Below the pieces are notes generated by a model that searched no databases, was not told the DNA's origin, and saw only the letters and a program-made list of their open reading frames with translations. DNA of 64,000 bases from Actinobacteria bacterium IMCC25003 (GTDB lineage Bacteria > Actinomycetota > Actinomycetes > Nanopelagicales > Nanopelagicaceae): contig CP015603.1 of assembly GCA_002284855.1 (NCBI GenBank), forward strand, positions 682,001 to 746,000. The letters are read 5' to 3'. Below are positions 56,271 through 64,000 of the stretch, in pieces. Position 1 is the stretch's first letter. The number at the start of each line of letters is the position of its first letter. The position numbers were made by a program, and so were the translations under genes.

Positions 56271-57557
56271 TCACTCTTCTGCCGGCGCGTCGGGCTCAGT
56301 GGCCGGCTCAGGAACCTCGAGAGGTTCACGCTCAGTCAGCGCCTGTTCCAGGATGGGGGCGGCAATCTCTGCCTGCCAACGACGGGCGCCCATCGCCAGA
56401 AGGGCTTCCTGCACAGAAAGTTCGGGAGGTTGCCAGCAGATTCGACGCACGAGTTCGGGGCTGATCATATTTTCAAGAGGAATAGATAACTCCTCAGCTC
56501 GCACCTGTAAATTGAAGCGAGCATGAGTAAGTGGCGCATACTTTTCTGGAAAGCGCTCGCGCCAAATTTTAATAGGTGGCATGGCATCACTCTTGGAACG
56601 CGTCTCTGGCCATTGATCTTCAGGCATGGCAATGGCATCGGAAATACAGCTAATCCATGTCGCCGCATTCTCTAACCAGCGCGCTCGCAAGCCAAGAGGG
56701 CGAAGAATTTTTTCGAGATGCTTGCGATTAGTTATCGGCCCTTTATCTGATGCAAGGGCAATCTCAGAAATTGCAGCATCGGAGAGTAAACGACTTGGCG
56801 AGATATCTAACTCTTGCGCCAATTCATTACGTGCCTGCCAGAGTTCGCGAATCACCGCCATGTGATTGCGTTTCTTTATTTTATGCATGCCCGAAGTTCT
56901 TCTCCACGGGTCAATGCGTGGCGGTGGAGGTGGTGCAGAAATAATTGAGGCGAAATCTTCTTCGGCCCATTTCCATTTCTTTCCATCAACGAGAAGTTGA
57001 TACACCTTGTCACGCAACTCAACGAGAAGTTCAACATCAAGAGCTGCATAGTTGAGCCAATCCTGTGGAAGAGGTCGTGTCGACCAATCAACAGCAGAGT
57101 GTTCTTTAGCAAGCGATACACCTAACAAGGTTTCAAGAAGAGGTCCTAGACCTACGCGGGGTAGACCTGCGATACGTCCGCCGAGCTCTGTATCAAAGAG
57201 AATATTGGGGTAGATACCTACTTCACGAAGGCACGGTAAATCTTGCGTACTTGCATGCAGGATCACCTCGACCCCTTGAATTAACTCATTGAGTGCAGTG
57301 AAGCAGCGATGTCCTGGTCCAAAGGGAATCGGGTCGATGAGATGCAAACCGCCACCAGTGCGTTTTATTTGAATCAGATAAGCGCGTGCGCTGTATTTAT
57401 AGCCCGAAGCTCGCTCGGCATCGAATGCAAAGGGACCAGTTCCCTTGGAAAGTTGAGAGATGGCCTCATCAAAGGCGGCTTCAGTGTCGATGACAGCCGG
57501 GATACCGTCGGCTGGGCGCAGTAGGGGAGTTGCGGCAGGAAGTTCTTCGTCAGCCAC
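56271..57557 (-). CDS. RNase D-like 3'-5' exoribonuclease with HRDC domain
   Basis: 428 residues. The DEDDy exonuclease domain shows FDAERA, LHASTQDLPCLRE, DTELGGRIAG and the Tyr motif LNYAALDVELLVEL. A helical HRDC domain (RELWQARNELAQELDISPSRLLSD) and a C-terminal helical region follow. Likely role: tRNA or rRNA 3' trimming. GTG 57557 overlaps the DUF3000 stop by 8 nt and fits the family N-terminus; ATG 57590 is an alternative. DUF3000-rnd adjacency is usual in actinobacteria. Confidence 0.9.
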   Translation of the reverse strand: MADEELPAATPLLRPADGIPAVIDTEAAFDEAISQLSKGTGPFAFDAERASGYKYSARAYLIQIKRTGGGLHLIDPIPFGPGHRCFTALNELIQGVEVILHASTQDLPCLREVGIYPNILFDTELGGRIAGLPRVGLGPLLETLLGVSLAKEHSAVDWSTRPLPQDWLNYAALDVELLVELRDKVYQLLVDGKKWKWAEEDFASIISAPPPPPRIDPWRRTSGMHKIKKRNHMAVIRELWQARNELAQELDISPSRLLSDAAISEIALASDKGPITNRKHLEKILRPLGLRARWLENAATWISCISDAIAMPEDQWPETRSKSDAMPPIKIWRERFPEKYAPLTHARFNLQVRAEELSIPLENMISPELVRRICWQPPELSVQEALLAMGARRWQAEIAAPILEQALTEREPLEVPEPATEPDAPAEE

Positions 57558-58134
57558 GGCGACGTGCTGCACTAATGGAGGCAACTCCATCGGGAATAGG
57601 TGGCAATCCAGCAACTTCGGTCATGAGATTGCACCACGCTTGCACGTGAGCAAATATGTCCTGAGGCGAATTAATGTGAGGCGACCACGATGCGCGAATC
57701 TCAATTTCAGAATCATCATGTCGCGGAGAAAGTTTGCCAAAAGATGCACTCGACACGCGAGTCACTGTTCCGCTTGGTGCATTGTATTGAGCGCCTGTTG
57801 CATTGAGTGAGTCGAGAAGCCAATTCCAGCCGACTTCAGGTAACAGTGGATCTTCTTGCATCTCACTCTCTACATCAGCGCGCATAAAACTGACGCAACG
57901 AAAGTCACCTTCCCAGGTATCTTGACCGCCTGGTTCATGCAAGAGAACGAATCTTCCCGAAGCAACTTCTTCTTCAGCATCGCCGCTTTGTCCATTGGAA
58001 ATATCGGCGGTAAAGGCAAATGAGTACGCCGCAAGTTTCTGGGGCGCCGGTACTTCTTCCAAAATGATTTCAACTCGTGGAGTGAAAGTACGAAGGAGCT
58101 CGATCATCTCTTCAAAAGTAAATGTCGATTTCAC
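57550..58134 (-). CDS. DUF3000 family protein
   Basis: 194 residues of an actinobacterial family of unknown function normally encoded just before the RNase D gene. It has a soluble mixed alpha/beta composition, the segments LPEVGWNWLLDSL and RASWSPH, and the conserved end MTEVAGLPPIPDGV followed by a basic tail. The start is GTG 58134 with minus-strand TAGAAT 6 nt upstream. It is divergent from an EamA transporter gene. Confidence 0.85.
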   Translation of the reverse strand: MKSTFTFEEMIELLRTFTPRVEIILEEVPAPQKLAAYSFAFTADISNGQSGDAEEEVASGRFVLLHEPGGQDTWEGDFRCVSFMRADVESEMQEDPLLPEVGWNWLLDSLNATGAQYNAPSGTVTRVSSASFGKLSPRHDDSEIEIRASWSPHINSPQDIFAHVQAWCNLMTEVAGLPPIPDGVASISAARRRG

Positions 58135-58140
58135 TGCTTA

Positions 58141-58146
58141 ATTCTA
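58141..58146 (-). promoter_or_regulatory. -10 element of the DUF3000 gene (leaderless type)
   Basis: Minus-strand TAGAAT, 6 nt before the GTG start at 58134. Confidence 0.6.
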
Positions 58147-58191
58147 AAGTTCGAAGCGCCCTTTAGATGGGAGGCTGAGGGGATAGACAGG

Positions 58192-58197
58192 TAGAGT
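58192..58197 (+). promoter_or_regulatory. -10 element of the EamA gene (leaderless type)
   Basis: TAGAGT, 7 nt before ATG 58205. Confidence 0.55.
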
Positions 58198-58204
58198 CCT
58201 CGCC

Positions 58205-59047
58205 ATGGCCAGCCTTCTCGCACTTCTTTCTAGTGGATTATGGGGAAGCGCCGACTACCACGCAGGAAAATTAAGTAAGAGATTCCCGGCTATCGCCGTG
58301 CTCGCAGTCACTCAGGCAATTGGTTTTGTCACCGGCGTGGTGCTCGTACTCATTACAGGCGCTTGGCGCGCAGATGCTTTTGGTAGCGGTGGCTATCTAC
58401 TTGCAGGGGCCCTCGCAGGTCTTGCCGGATATATCGGGCTCATCAGTTTGTACGGCGGACTTTCTACCGGTCGTATGGGTGTTGTCTCACCGATTAGCTC
58501 CTTGGGTGCGCTGATTCCACTTTCATATGCCGTTGTCATTAAGGGAGATCATCTCTCACTCATCCTGAGCATCGGAGTTGCATCTGCAATTGTCGGTGGA
58601 TTTCTTGCCAGCGGCCCCGAAGTTTCACAAGGGTTACCACTCAAACCAGTTCTCCTTGCACTATCAGCTGCGATTTTCTTTGGATTGGCATTGGTGTGCA
58701 TGGCGATCGGCTCGCAGAGCAGTGCACTTATGACCATGACCACGATGCGCGCGACAACGCTCATCATCGGGATTGGAATATTTGCCCGCTATCGACATAT
58801 CGGTGGACTGGGCAAGCCTGAAATACCAATTCTATTTTTTATTGGCGTTGCAGATTTTGCAGCGAACTTACTTTTAGGTGTTGCTACCACTAAAGGCCTG
58901 GTCTCACTTGCAATGGTTCTTGGCTCGCTCTATCCGATTGCTACCGCGCTTTTGGCGTATAAATTTCTCCATGAACGTCTACACAAGGTGCAATATATCG
59001 GAATCGTCTTTGCCGTTATCGGAGTGGCAATTATCTCTGCTTTTTAA
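58205..59047 (+). CDS. EamA/DMT-superfamily transporter
   Basis: 280 residues with ten predicted membrane helices arranged as two five-helix EamA repeats. N-terminal LLALLSSGLWGSADY and the C-terminal ATALLAYKFLHERLHKVQ are superfamily features. It exports or imports small metabolites; the substrate is unknown. It abuts the convergent RibD-like gene, stop codon to stop codon, with no spacer. Confidence 0.88.
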   Translation: MASLLALLSSGLWGSADYHAGKLSKRFPAIAVLAVTQAIGFVTGVVLVLITGAWRADAFGSGGYLLAGALAGLAGYIGLISLYGGLSTGRMGVVSPISSLGALIPLSYAVVIKGDHLSLILSIGVASAIVGGFLASGPEVSQGLPLKPVLLALSAAIFFGLALVCMAIGSQSSALMTMTTMRATTLIIGIGIFARYRHIGGLGKPEIPILFFIGVADFAANLLLGVATTKGLVSLAMVLGSLYPIATALLAYKFLHERLHKVQYIGIVFAVIGVAIISAF

Positions 59048-59539
59048 TTATTTGTGGGCAGAGATAAAACGCGTTCCTGCATCAAGTCGTTCACTCTGAT
59101 TCGGAAAGTGTGAAAGCAGTTCAGAAATATCTATCAGGTCCTCACCACCCGTTACGTCGGTAATGCTCAATTCAAGAGCGTCAACGAGGTTTGCTGCAAT
59201 GAGCTGTTGAATAATCCCGACGCCAGCTTCAACATGAATATTGGGTCCGAAAGTTGTGGAAGCCCTTTCAATCGCTTTTACAGGAGAGAGATTCCAACAG
59301 TGAGCTAGGCGGTTATCTGCCAAAGGGTTGATAAGGCTCTTTGATAAAACAACGACAGGCACAGGAGTGCGGTGGTAAGGCTCGGACCGTGCGGTATTGC
59401 CACCAATCAGAATGCAATCCGCTAATCGTCGTCGCGCAAGAAAGGTAGAACGATCTGCAGCACTTGATACTCCAGAAGAGTTACCGTGCTTTGAGGTTGA
59501 GCCATCGGCGCCGACCACGAGTGTCACTGTGACTGTCAT
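59048..59539 (-). CDS. RibD C-terminal-like reductase, short
   Basis: 163 residues resembling the RibD_C/DHFR-like reductase fold (VTLVVGADGSTS, DRSTFLARRRLADCILIGGNTARSEPY). The full pyrimidine reductase domain is usually about 220 residues, so this protein is short, mainly after the nucleotide-binding loop. Reductase activity in riboflavin or a related pathway is plausible but not proven; no other rib gene is nearby. Minus-strand TATTCT lies 7 nt before ATG 59539. Confidence 0.75.
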   Translation of the reverse strand: MTVTVTLVVGADGSTSKHGNSSGVSSAADRSTFLARRRLADCILIGGNTARSEPYHRTPVPVVVLSKSLINPLADNRLAHCWNLSPVKAIERASTTFGPNIHVEAGVGIIQQLIAANLVDALELSITDVTGGEDLIDISELLSHFPNQSERLDAGTRFISAHK

Positions 59540-59546
59540 ATGCGTA

Positions 59547-59552
59547 AGAATA
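59547..59552 (-). promoter_or_regulatory. -10 element of the RibD-like gene (leaderless type)
   Basis: Minus-strand TATTCT, 7 nt before ATG 59539. Confidence 0.5.
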
Positions 59553-59619
59553 TGTACTTTCTCACCCGATTATCAGCCAAATGGCCCGTTCAAAATTGAA
59601 ATTGAATACAGGGGGGCGT

Positions 59620-59625
59620 TAGCCT
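59620..59625 (+). promoter_or_regulatory. -10 element of the NlpC/P60 gene (leaderless type)
   Basis: TAGCCT, 6 nt before ATG 59632. Confidence 0.55.
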
Positions 59626-59631
59626 TAAAAC

Positions 59632-60642
59632 ATGAGAAAGAGATGGAGCGCTGCCGCTTTCCTATCGTCGGCCATTATTCTTATCTCCTCACTCACCTCG
59701 CCCATGGCAACTGCTGCACAGACGCTTGCGCAAGTTCAGGCACAAGTAAATCGACTTGAAGAAGAAGCAACGACCGCCGCAGAAGGTGCCCAAGAAGCGA
59801 AGGTGAAGTTGGCATCACTGACGCGCAGCCTTGCTGGAATTCAGGCACAAGCAGCGGTGCAAGGAAAGACTGTCGATGAGATTTCAAAGACTCTTGGCGC
59901 AATTGCTGTAAATCAATATAAGTCAGGATCGCTCAGTCAGAGCCTCGAACTTCTCTTTTCCTCTGACCCTGCACTCTACCTTTCATCAGCGGGTTCTCTC
60001 GAAGCGATTACACGACGTAAGTCGACTCAACTTCGTAAGTTTCAATCTGCTGAACAGGCTCTCAATGCAACCTCACTTACGGTGAGCGATCGACTCGCGC
60101 AAGTAAAGGTTTTACAGAAAAATCTTGCAGAGCGAAGCGCTCTTGCCCAACGAAAATTGGCACAAGCTGAGTTACTCCTCTCTAAGCTAAAGAAGGAAGA
60201 TCGCGAACGCCTCGCTAAATTGGCAGAAGATCAAGAGAATGCAGATCAGGCATCGTCTCTTGCAGCAGCGAAATCTGCAGCAGGTGTTTCTGGTCGAAGC
60301 GGTATCGCCTTGAAGTATGCGCTTGCACAGATCGGAGATCGCTACGTCTTTGGTGCAGCTGGACTCACTACCTGGGACTGTTCAGGCCTCACGATGCGAG
60401 CTTTCCAAGCTGCCGGTGTGTCACTGCCTCACTCATCGGCTGCGCAATCCAGAATGGGTAAATCGATTCCATTCGGACAGAAAAAACCAGGAGATTTACT
60501 CTTCTTCGGCCGTCCGGTTTCGCACGTAGGAATTTATCTTGGTGGAGGTCGCATGGTTCACGCTCCTCGCTCTGGTTCGCGCGTAAAGGTTGCAGATACC
60601 TCAATGGGTCGTAAACCATTGGTCGCTGTTCGCCGGTTCTAA
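59632..60642 (+). CDS. Secreted NlpC/P60 peptidoglycan endopeptidase (RipA-like)
   Basis: 336 residues. A signal peptide (residues 1-29, basic start, hydrophobic core, ATAA-Q cleavage) is followed by two coiled-coil segments (about 30-115 and 130-210) and a C-terminal NlpC/P60 domain. The catalytic residues are visible: Cys250 (WDCSGLT), His298 (SHVGIYLG) and His310 (MVHAP). It probably cleaves peptide stems of peptidoglycan during daughter-cell separation; the coiled coil may hold it inactive, as in RipA. The TAATG overlap couples it to the glycosyltransferase gene. Confidence 0.92.
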   Translation: MRKRWSAAAFLSSAIILISSLTSPMATAAQTLAQVQAQVNRLEEEATTAAEGAQEAKVKLASLTRSLAGIQAQAAVQGKTVDEISKTLGAIAVNQYKSGSLSQSLELLFSSDPALYLSSAGSLEAITRRKSTQLRKFQSAEQALNATSLTVSDRLAQVKVLQKNLAERSALAQRKLAQAELLLSKLKKEDRERLAKLAEDQENADQASSLAAAKSAAGVSGRSGIALKYALAQIGDRYVFGAAGLTTWDCSGLTMRAFQAAGVSLPHSSAAQSRMGKSIPFGQKKPGDLLFFGRPVSHVGIYLGGGRMVHAPRSGSRVKVADTSMGRKPLVAVRRF

Positions 60643-61790
60643 TGAGTTCGTCATCCATTCTCTGTATAACCAATGATTTCGGACCTCGCGCAGGAGGAAT
60701 CGAAACTTTCGTGATTGGCCTCATTGAGCGACTTCCTAAGAACTCAATCATCGTCTACACCTCAACACAAGAAGGCTCTGAGCCCTTTGATCAAGCGTGG
60801 CTTCAGAACTACGGTGTTCGCGTAATCCGCGATAAGTCGAAGGTATTACTTCCTTCCTTGCGCGTTGGCAGAGCAGTTCGAAAGGTACTTCGCGAAGAGT
60901 CGATGTCGACTGTTTTCTTTGGAGCCGCAGCCCCATTGGGCCTTCTATCTCACGGGTTGCGACGCGCAGGTGCAACGCGCATCGTGGCGCTGACACATGG
61001 CCACGAAGTGTGGTGGGCAAAACTCTGGCCATTTTCCTGGGCTATCCGCCGCATTGGTAATGGGACAGATCACCTTACATATTTAGGTAGCTACACCCGT
61101 TCACAAATTTCTCGCGCCTTATCGCAGCGCGCAATTAACTCCATGGTGAAGATTGCACCAGGTATTGATACCGAACATTTCTCACCCCAACCTAATTCCG
61201 CAGCTCTGCGTGCAGAACTTGGACTTGCTAATAAAAAGATCATCGTCTCAGTCGGCAGACTTGTGCACCGCAAGGGGCAAGACACGCTTGTTGAAGCGAT
61301 GCCTCAGATTCTAAAGTCGATTCCCGATGCACATCTTCTCTTTATAGGCGAAGGTCCGTATAAAGATTACTTAGTCAAGCGTGCTGATGCTCTTGGAGTC
61401 AGTCATGCAATTTCATTTATCGGTCGTATTCAATACGCAGAACTTCCTCGCTATATCTGCGTAGGCGATATCTTCGCTATGCCATCTCGCTCGAGGTTGG
61501 CCGGTCTGGAAGTAGAAGGTCTCGGTATTGTCTATTTAGAGGCGAGTGCCTGTGGACTTGCAGTCATCGGTGGAAAATCTGGGGGAGCCCCTGATGCAGT
61601 TCTCGAAGGAGAAACGGGATTTGCTGTTGATGGAACGTCATCACGCGATGTCGCCGAAGCAGCAATCAGACTTCTAAAGAACACTGATTTGGCTAATCAG
61701 ATGGGCGCACGAGGTAGGCAATGGATTATCGATGAATGGCGCTGGGAGTTATGGGCTACTCGTTTCGCTTCACTCTTAACTAAGCCCTGA
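60642..61790 (+). CDS. GT4-family glycosyltransferase (PimB-like)
   Basis: 382 residues, GT-B fold. N-terminal ITNDFGPRAGGIETFV, the phosphate site VSVGRLVHRKGQDTLVEA and the C-terminal EX7E motif (EGLGIVYLEASACG) mark the GT4 family. The closest functional type I can suggest is the phosphatidyl-inositol mannosyltransferase PimB of actinobacterial glycolipid synthesis; acceptor and sugar are inferred. It ends inside the convergent regulator gene (15-nt overlap). Confidence 0.88.
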   Translation: MSSSSILCITNDFGPRAGGIETFVIGLIERLPKNSIIVYTSTQEGSEPFDQAWLQNYGVRVIRDKSKVLLPSLRVGRAVRKVLREESMSTVFFGAAAPLGLLSHGLRRAGATRIVALTHGHEVWWAKLWPFSWAIRRIGNGTDHLTYLGSYTRSQISRALSQRAINSMVKIAPGIDTEHFSPQPNSAALRAELGLANKKIIVSVGRLVHRKGQDTLVEAMPQILKSIPDAHLLFIGEGPYKDYLVKRADALGVSHAISFIGRIQYAELPRYICVGDIFAMPSRSRLAGLEVEGLGIVYLEASACGLAVIGGKSGGAPDAVLEGETGFAVDGTSSRDVAEAAIRLLKNTDLANQMGARGRQWIIDEWRWELWATRFASLLTKP

Positions 61791-62393
61791 TTGCTTCGCC
61801 TTTTCAATCGCTTGCACGCGATTCTTCACACCCAACTTTCTATAGATGGCGCTGAGGTGTGTCTTAAGCGTCGACTCCGTAATGAAGAGGGACTGCGCAA
61901 ACTCCTTTAGGGGCGCGCCTTTATGTAGCTGAGAAAGTATCTGCAATTCTCGTTGCGAAAGTTCAAATGTATTTCGCGATCTCGCCATAGCACCTGCAAT
62001 ATCTCGTGATGAGAAGGTGAGGGGAGAAGAGAGTGCATGCTCGACACTCGCCATAAGTTCACTGAGCGGCGCAGCTTTCTGCACAAAAGCGCTTGCACCA
62101 GCGTTCATCGCAGCAAGTACATATTCATCGCTCTCGTTGAGACTTAAGACAACGAGGGCAGTTTGGGAAGAGATAGAGCGGACCCACGAGACTATTTCAA
62201 GACCATTTCCATCGGGCAGATTGATATCGACGATGATGAGGGCGGGATTGATCTTTGCAATCTGCGCAAGCCCTTCGGAGCGAGAAGCTGCTTCAAATAT
62301 CTCAAATTTCTCACGTTGCTCGAGAGCTTTACGAACGCCACTTCGCACGACAGCATGATCATCAATGATGAGGGCAATAAGTAAATGACTCAG
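61776..62393 (-). CDS. NarL/LuxR-family response regulator, apparent CTG start
   Basis: 205 residues from CTG 62393. Receiver domain: acidic pocket D11-D12, phospho-acceptor D56 (LIIVDINLP), switch Ser in LSLNES and Lys in FVQKAAPL; C-terminal LuxR HTH (LSQRELQILSQL, ESTLKTHLSAIYRKLGV). The first ordinary start, GTG 62348, would delete the acidic pocket and first beta strand. Upstream in frame there is no ATG, GTG or TTG, but CTG overlaps the kinase stop as CTGA, the shape of a normal ATGA coupling. The partner is the kinase just upstream. Confidence 0.9.
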   Translation of the reverse strand: MSHLLIALIIDDHAVVRSGVRKALEQREKFEIFEAASRSEGLAQIAKINPALIIVDINLPDGNGLEIVSWVRSISSQTALVVLSLNESDEYVLAAMNAGASAFVQKAAPLSELMASVEHALSSPLTFSSRDIAGAMARSRNTFELSQRELQILSQLHKGAPLKEFAQSLFITESTLKTHLSAIYRKLGVKNRVQAIEKAKQSGLS

Positions 62394-62956
62394 ATCAGTA
62401 GTGCGATACGAGTCCCTTCGATACTTTCGATAGTGATACTTCCGCCGAGATTATGTACTCGCTCAATGAGACCGGGTAAACCGTAATGGCCATCTTGCAC
62501 GTTCGCGCCTCCAATTCCGTTATCAATCACTTCAAGACAGATGCGATTGTTGACGGAGTAGAGGTTGATTCCAATGTGGGTAGCCCTAGAGTGAGCAAGA
62601 CAGTTGCGTAGGATTTCGGTGGTTATTGCCACGATTTCATCATGTTCTTGAGGCGCTGCAACGATCTCTTCGAGATCAAGGGCGAGTTCTACTTCAGTGC
62701 AGAGCCCAGTGGCAATCTCGCGCAGATGAAGATGCAATGGCTGCTCACTGGCTTTGCGGAGGTCGAGAATTTCCGCTCGAACTTTTGCGATGAGTTCATC
62801 AACGGCGAAGCGGGTCTGACGAATATCAGAACGTGCTACGGCAGATAGTGACTCTTCGGAGAGTAAGAGATCGAGTGAGTAGCCGATTCCAACTAAATCC
62901 TGAGCGATGCCGTCATGAAGTTCCTGGGCGATACGAATTCGCTCAGGTGTCGGCAT
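62390..62956 (-). CDS. Soluble sensorless histidine kinase (NarL/HisKA_3 type)
   Basis: 188 residues. HisKA_3 dimerisation box RIAQELHDGIAQDL holds the phospho-His near residue 14. The HATPase domain has EILRNCLAHSRA, VIDNGIGGA and HYGLPGLIERVHNLGG. There is no membrane helix and no PAS, GAF or other sensor domain: the protein begins at the H-box. Input must come from another protein or from the gene order with FadD. AAAGGAG lies 8 nt before ATG 62956. The response regulator is coupled downstream. Confidence 0.9.
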   Translation of the reverse strand: MPTPERIRIAQELHDGIAQDLVGIGYSLDLLLSEESLSAVARSDIRQTRFAVDELIAKVRAEILDLRKASEQPLHLHLREIATGLCTEVELALDLEEIVAAPQEHDEIVAITTEILRNCLAHSRATHIGINLYSVNNRICLEVIDNGIGGANVQDGHYGLPGLIERVHNLGGSITIESIEGTRIALLI

Positions 62957-62974
62957 CTCTTCTCTCCTTTGGAA

Positions 62975-64000
62975 TTACTTTGTAAAGAGAGCCGTAATCT
63001 CTGCTGCGTACTTCTGTGCTATGACATGGCGCTTCAAAGATAACTTTGCAGTGAGTTCGCCACCAGCGATAGTGAAATCACCTGGGAGAATGACAAATTT
63101 ACGAATTGACTCTGCCTTGGATACAGCCTTGTTAGCTTCATCAACTGCTGTTTGGATGACGGCAAGAAGATCAGGATCGTTGACCAGAGTATCGATAGTC
63201 GCACCAGACTTGTTATTGGCAGCAATCCAACCTTTGAGCATCTCTTGATCAATAGTTACAAGGGATGCAATAAATGGCTGGTTATCACCGACGACCATGC
63301 ATTGGCTGACCAATGGATGCGCACGTAGGCGATCTTCTAGGACTGCAGGGGCCACATTCTTTCCGCCAGCAGTAACAATGAGTTCCTTCTTGCGCCCTGT
63401 GATGTAGAGGTATCCCTCATCATCGAGACGTCCGAGGTCGCCTGATTTAAACCATTCACCTTCGAAGACTTCTTGATTGGCAGCATCGTTCTGCCAATAA
63501 CCGCGCATGACGATTGGTCCCTTAATGAGAACTTCCCCATCATCTGCAATCTTGATTGTTGTACCCGGAATTGGTCGCCCAACAGAGCCCACTCGCAAAT
63601 TCTTTGTGAGGTTAAGCGTTGCACCCGCTGTTGTTTCAGTGAGACCGTAGCCTTCAAGAATTGTGATTCCAGCGCCGCGATAGAAATGTCCCAAGCGTGT
63701 GCCCAACGGTGCACCACCCGAAATTGCTGCTTCGACGGACCCACCCATTCCAGCACGAATCTTTGAGTAAACGAGTTTGTCGAAGAGCGCATGCTTCAGA
63801 GTAAGAAGTGGATTGAAGCTGCGCTTATCTTTTCCTTCGCTATAGGCGATCGCAACGTCCGCAGCAGCTCGGAAAATCTTTCCCTTGCCTGCAGCTTCAG
63901 CCCTTGCCTCTGCTCCGTTATAAATCTTTTCAAAGATGCGCGGAACAGCAAGAACAAAGGATGGTTTAAATGAGGCGAGATCTGCCTGTAAGCGACCAAC
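62975..64000 (-). CDS. Long-chain acyl-CoA synthetase (FadD/AMP-binding), N-terminus beyond window
   Basis: C-terminal 341 residues of an adenylate-forming ligase; the frame is open to the right edge. Motifs are ISGGAPLG, the YGLTET motif (EGYGLTETTAG), SGDLGRLDDEGYLYITGRKKELI and a C-terminal catalytic lysine region (GELTAKLSLKRHVI). It activates long-chain fatty acids to acyl-CoA, feeding FadAB encoded at 52-55 kb or lipid synthesis; the FadD15-like VGRPIPG pattern is seen. 18 nt separate it from the histidine kinase gene. Confidence 0.93.
   Translation of the reverse strand, partial: VGRLQADLASFKPSFVLAVPRIFEKIYNGAEARAEAAGKGKIFRAAADVAIAYSEGKDKRSFNPLLTLKHALFDKLVYSKIRAGMGGSVEAAISGGAPLGTRLGHFYRGAGITILEGYGLTETTAGATLNLTKNLRVGSVGRPIPGTTIKIADDGEVLIKGPIVMRGYWQNDAANQEVFEGEWFKSGDLGRLDDEGYLYITGRKKELIVTAGGKNVAPAVLEDRLRAHPLVSQCMVVGDNQPFIASLVTIDQEMLKGWIAANNKSGATIDTLVNDPDLLAVIQTAVDEANKAVSKAESIRKFVILPGDFTIAGGELTAKLSLKRHVIAQKYAAEITALFTK

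Overview
The window reads as one continuous piece of a streamlined, moderate-GC actinobacterial chromosome. The gene order is the conserved actinobacterial core: rnj-ftsK-rimO-pgsA-cinA-clgR-DUF3046-recA-recX, leuCD with a divergent IclR regulator, recG-rsmD-coaD-yceD-rpmF-rnc-smc-ftsY-amt-glnB-glnD-ffh-rpsP-khpA-rimM-trmD, miaB-miaA-dapF-hflX, and DUF4193/DUF3093/dut/DUF3159/trkA. DUF3046, DUF3000, DUF3093, DUF3159, DUF4193, a ClgR-type regulator, a lysine-tailed HU and amt-glnB-glnD all point to Actinobacteria. Short intergenic gaps, overlapping genes and missing accessory neighbours suggest a small-genome aquatic lineage such as the freshwater acI group (Nanopelagicales). That placement is inference. 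I see no rRNA or tRNA gene, insertion sequence, prophage, CRISPR array or defence island, and no gene-free stretch above 300 bases. The longest gaps are about 227 bases (before hup), 235 bases (before recA), 167 bases (before rpsP) and 162 bases (rpmB/recG).

Layout. 1-9.5 kb: RNA decay, chromosome segregation, a RodZ-like envelope protein, ribosome and tRNA modification, phospholipid synthesis, stress regulators. 9.5-14.2 kb: recA-recX with a LexA-type box, and leucine synthesis with its regulator. 14.2-19.1 kb: HU, then a plsC-gpsA-ddl envelope run, thiL and rpmB. 19.3-24.6 kb: recG, rsmD, coaD, a DivIVA-like protein, yceD, rpmF, rnc. 24.6-36.7 kb: smc, ftsY, nitrogen sensing (amt-glnB-glnD), SRP, and the rpsP-trmD ribosome operon. 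36.7-42.8 kb: acyl-ACP desaturase, tRNA isopentenylation and methylthiolation (miaB/miaA), dapF, hflX, DUF4193. 42.7-50.1 kb: dut, membrane proteins, two TrkA-type K+ gating subunits, a TrmA-like methyltransferase, aconitase. 50.1-64 kb: dxs, a fatty-acid beta-oxidation pair, an iron permease, an RNase D, a secreted NlpC/P60 hydrolase, a GT4 glycosyltransferase, a small two-component pair and a FadD-type ligase cut by the right edge.

The real surprises lie in how genes are expressed rather than in a new gene cluster. (1) At least 22 genes carry a TANNNT hexamer exactly 6-7 nt before the start codon, the hallmark of leaderless mRNAs; in three cases the upstream TAG stop codon supplies the first half of the hexamer. 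(2) All nine convergent gene pairs have zero or negative spacing; one intrinsic terminator (rpmB) lies inside the opposing gene. (3) Three genes (recX, rnc and a response regulator) have no ATG/GTG/TTG where homology demands a start. Each instead offers ATT or CTG at or beside the upstream stop codon. (4) Several strong palindromes stand before acnA, efeU, hup, rpmF and leuC, and recA has a GC-rich structured leader. I found no gene cluster that I would call an undescribed biological system.
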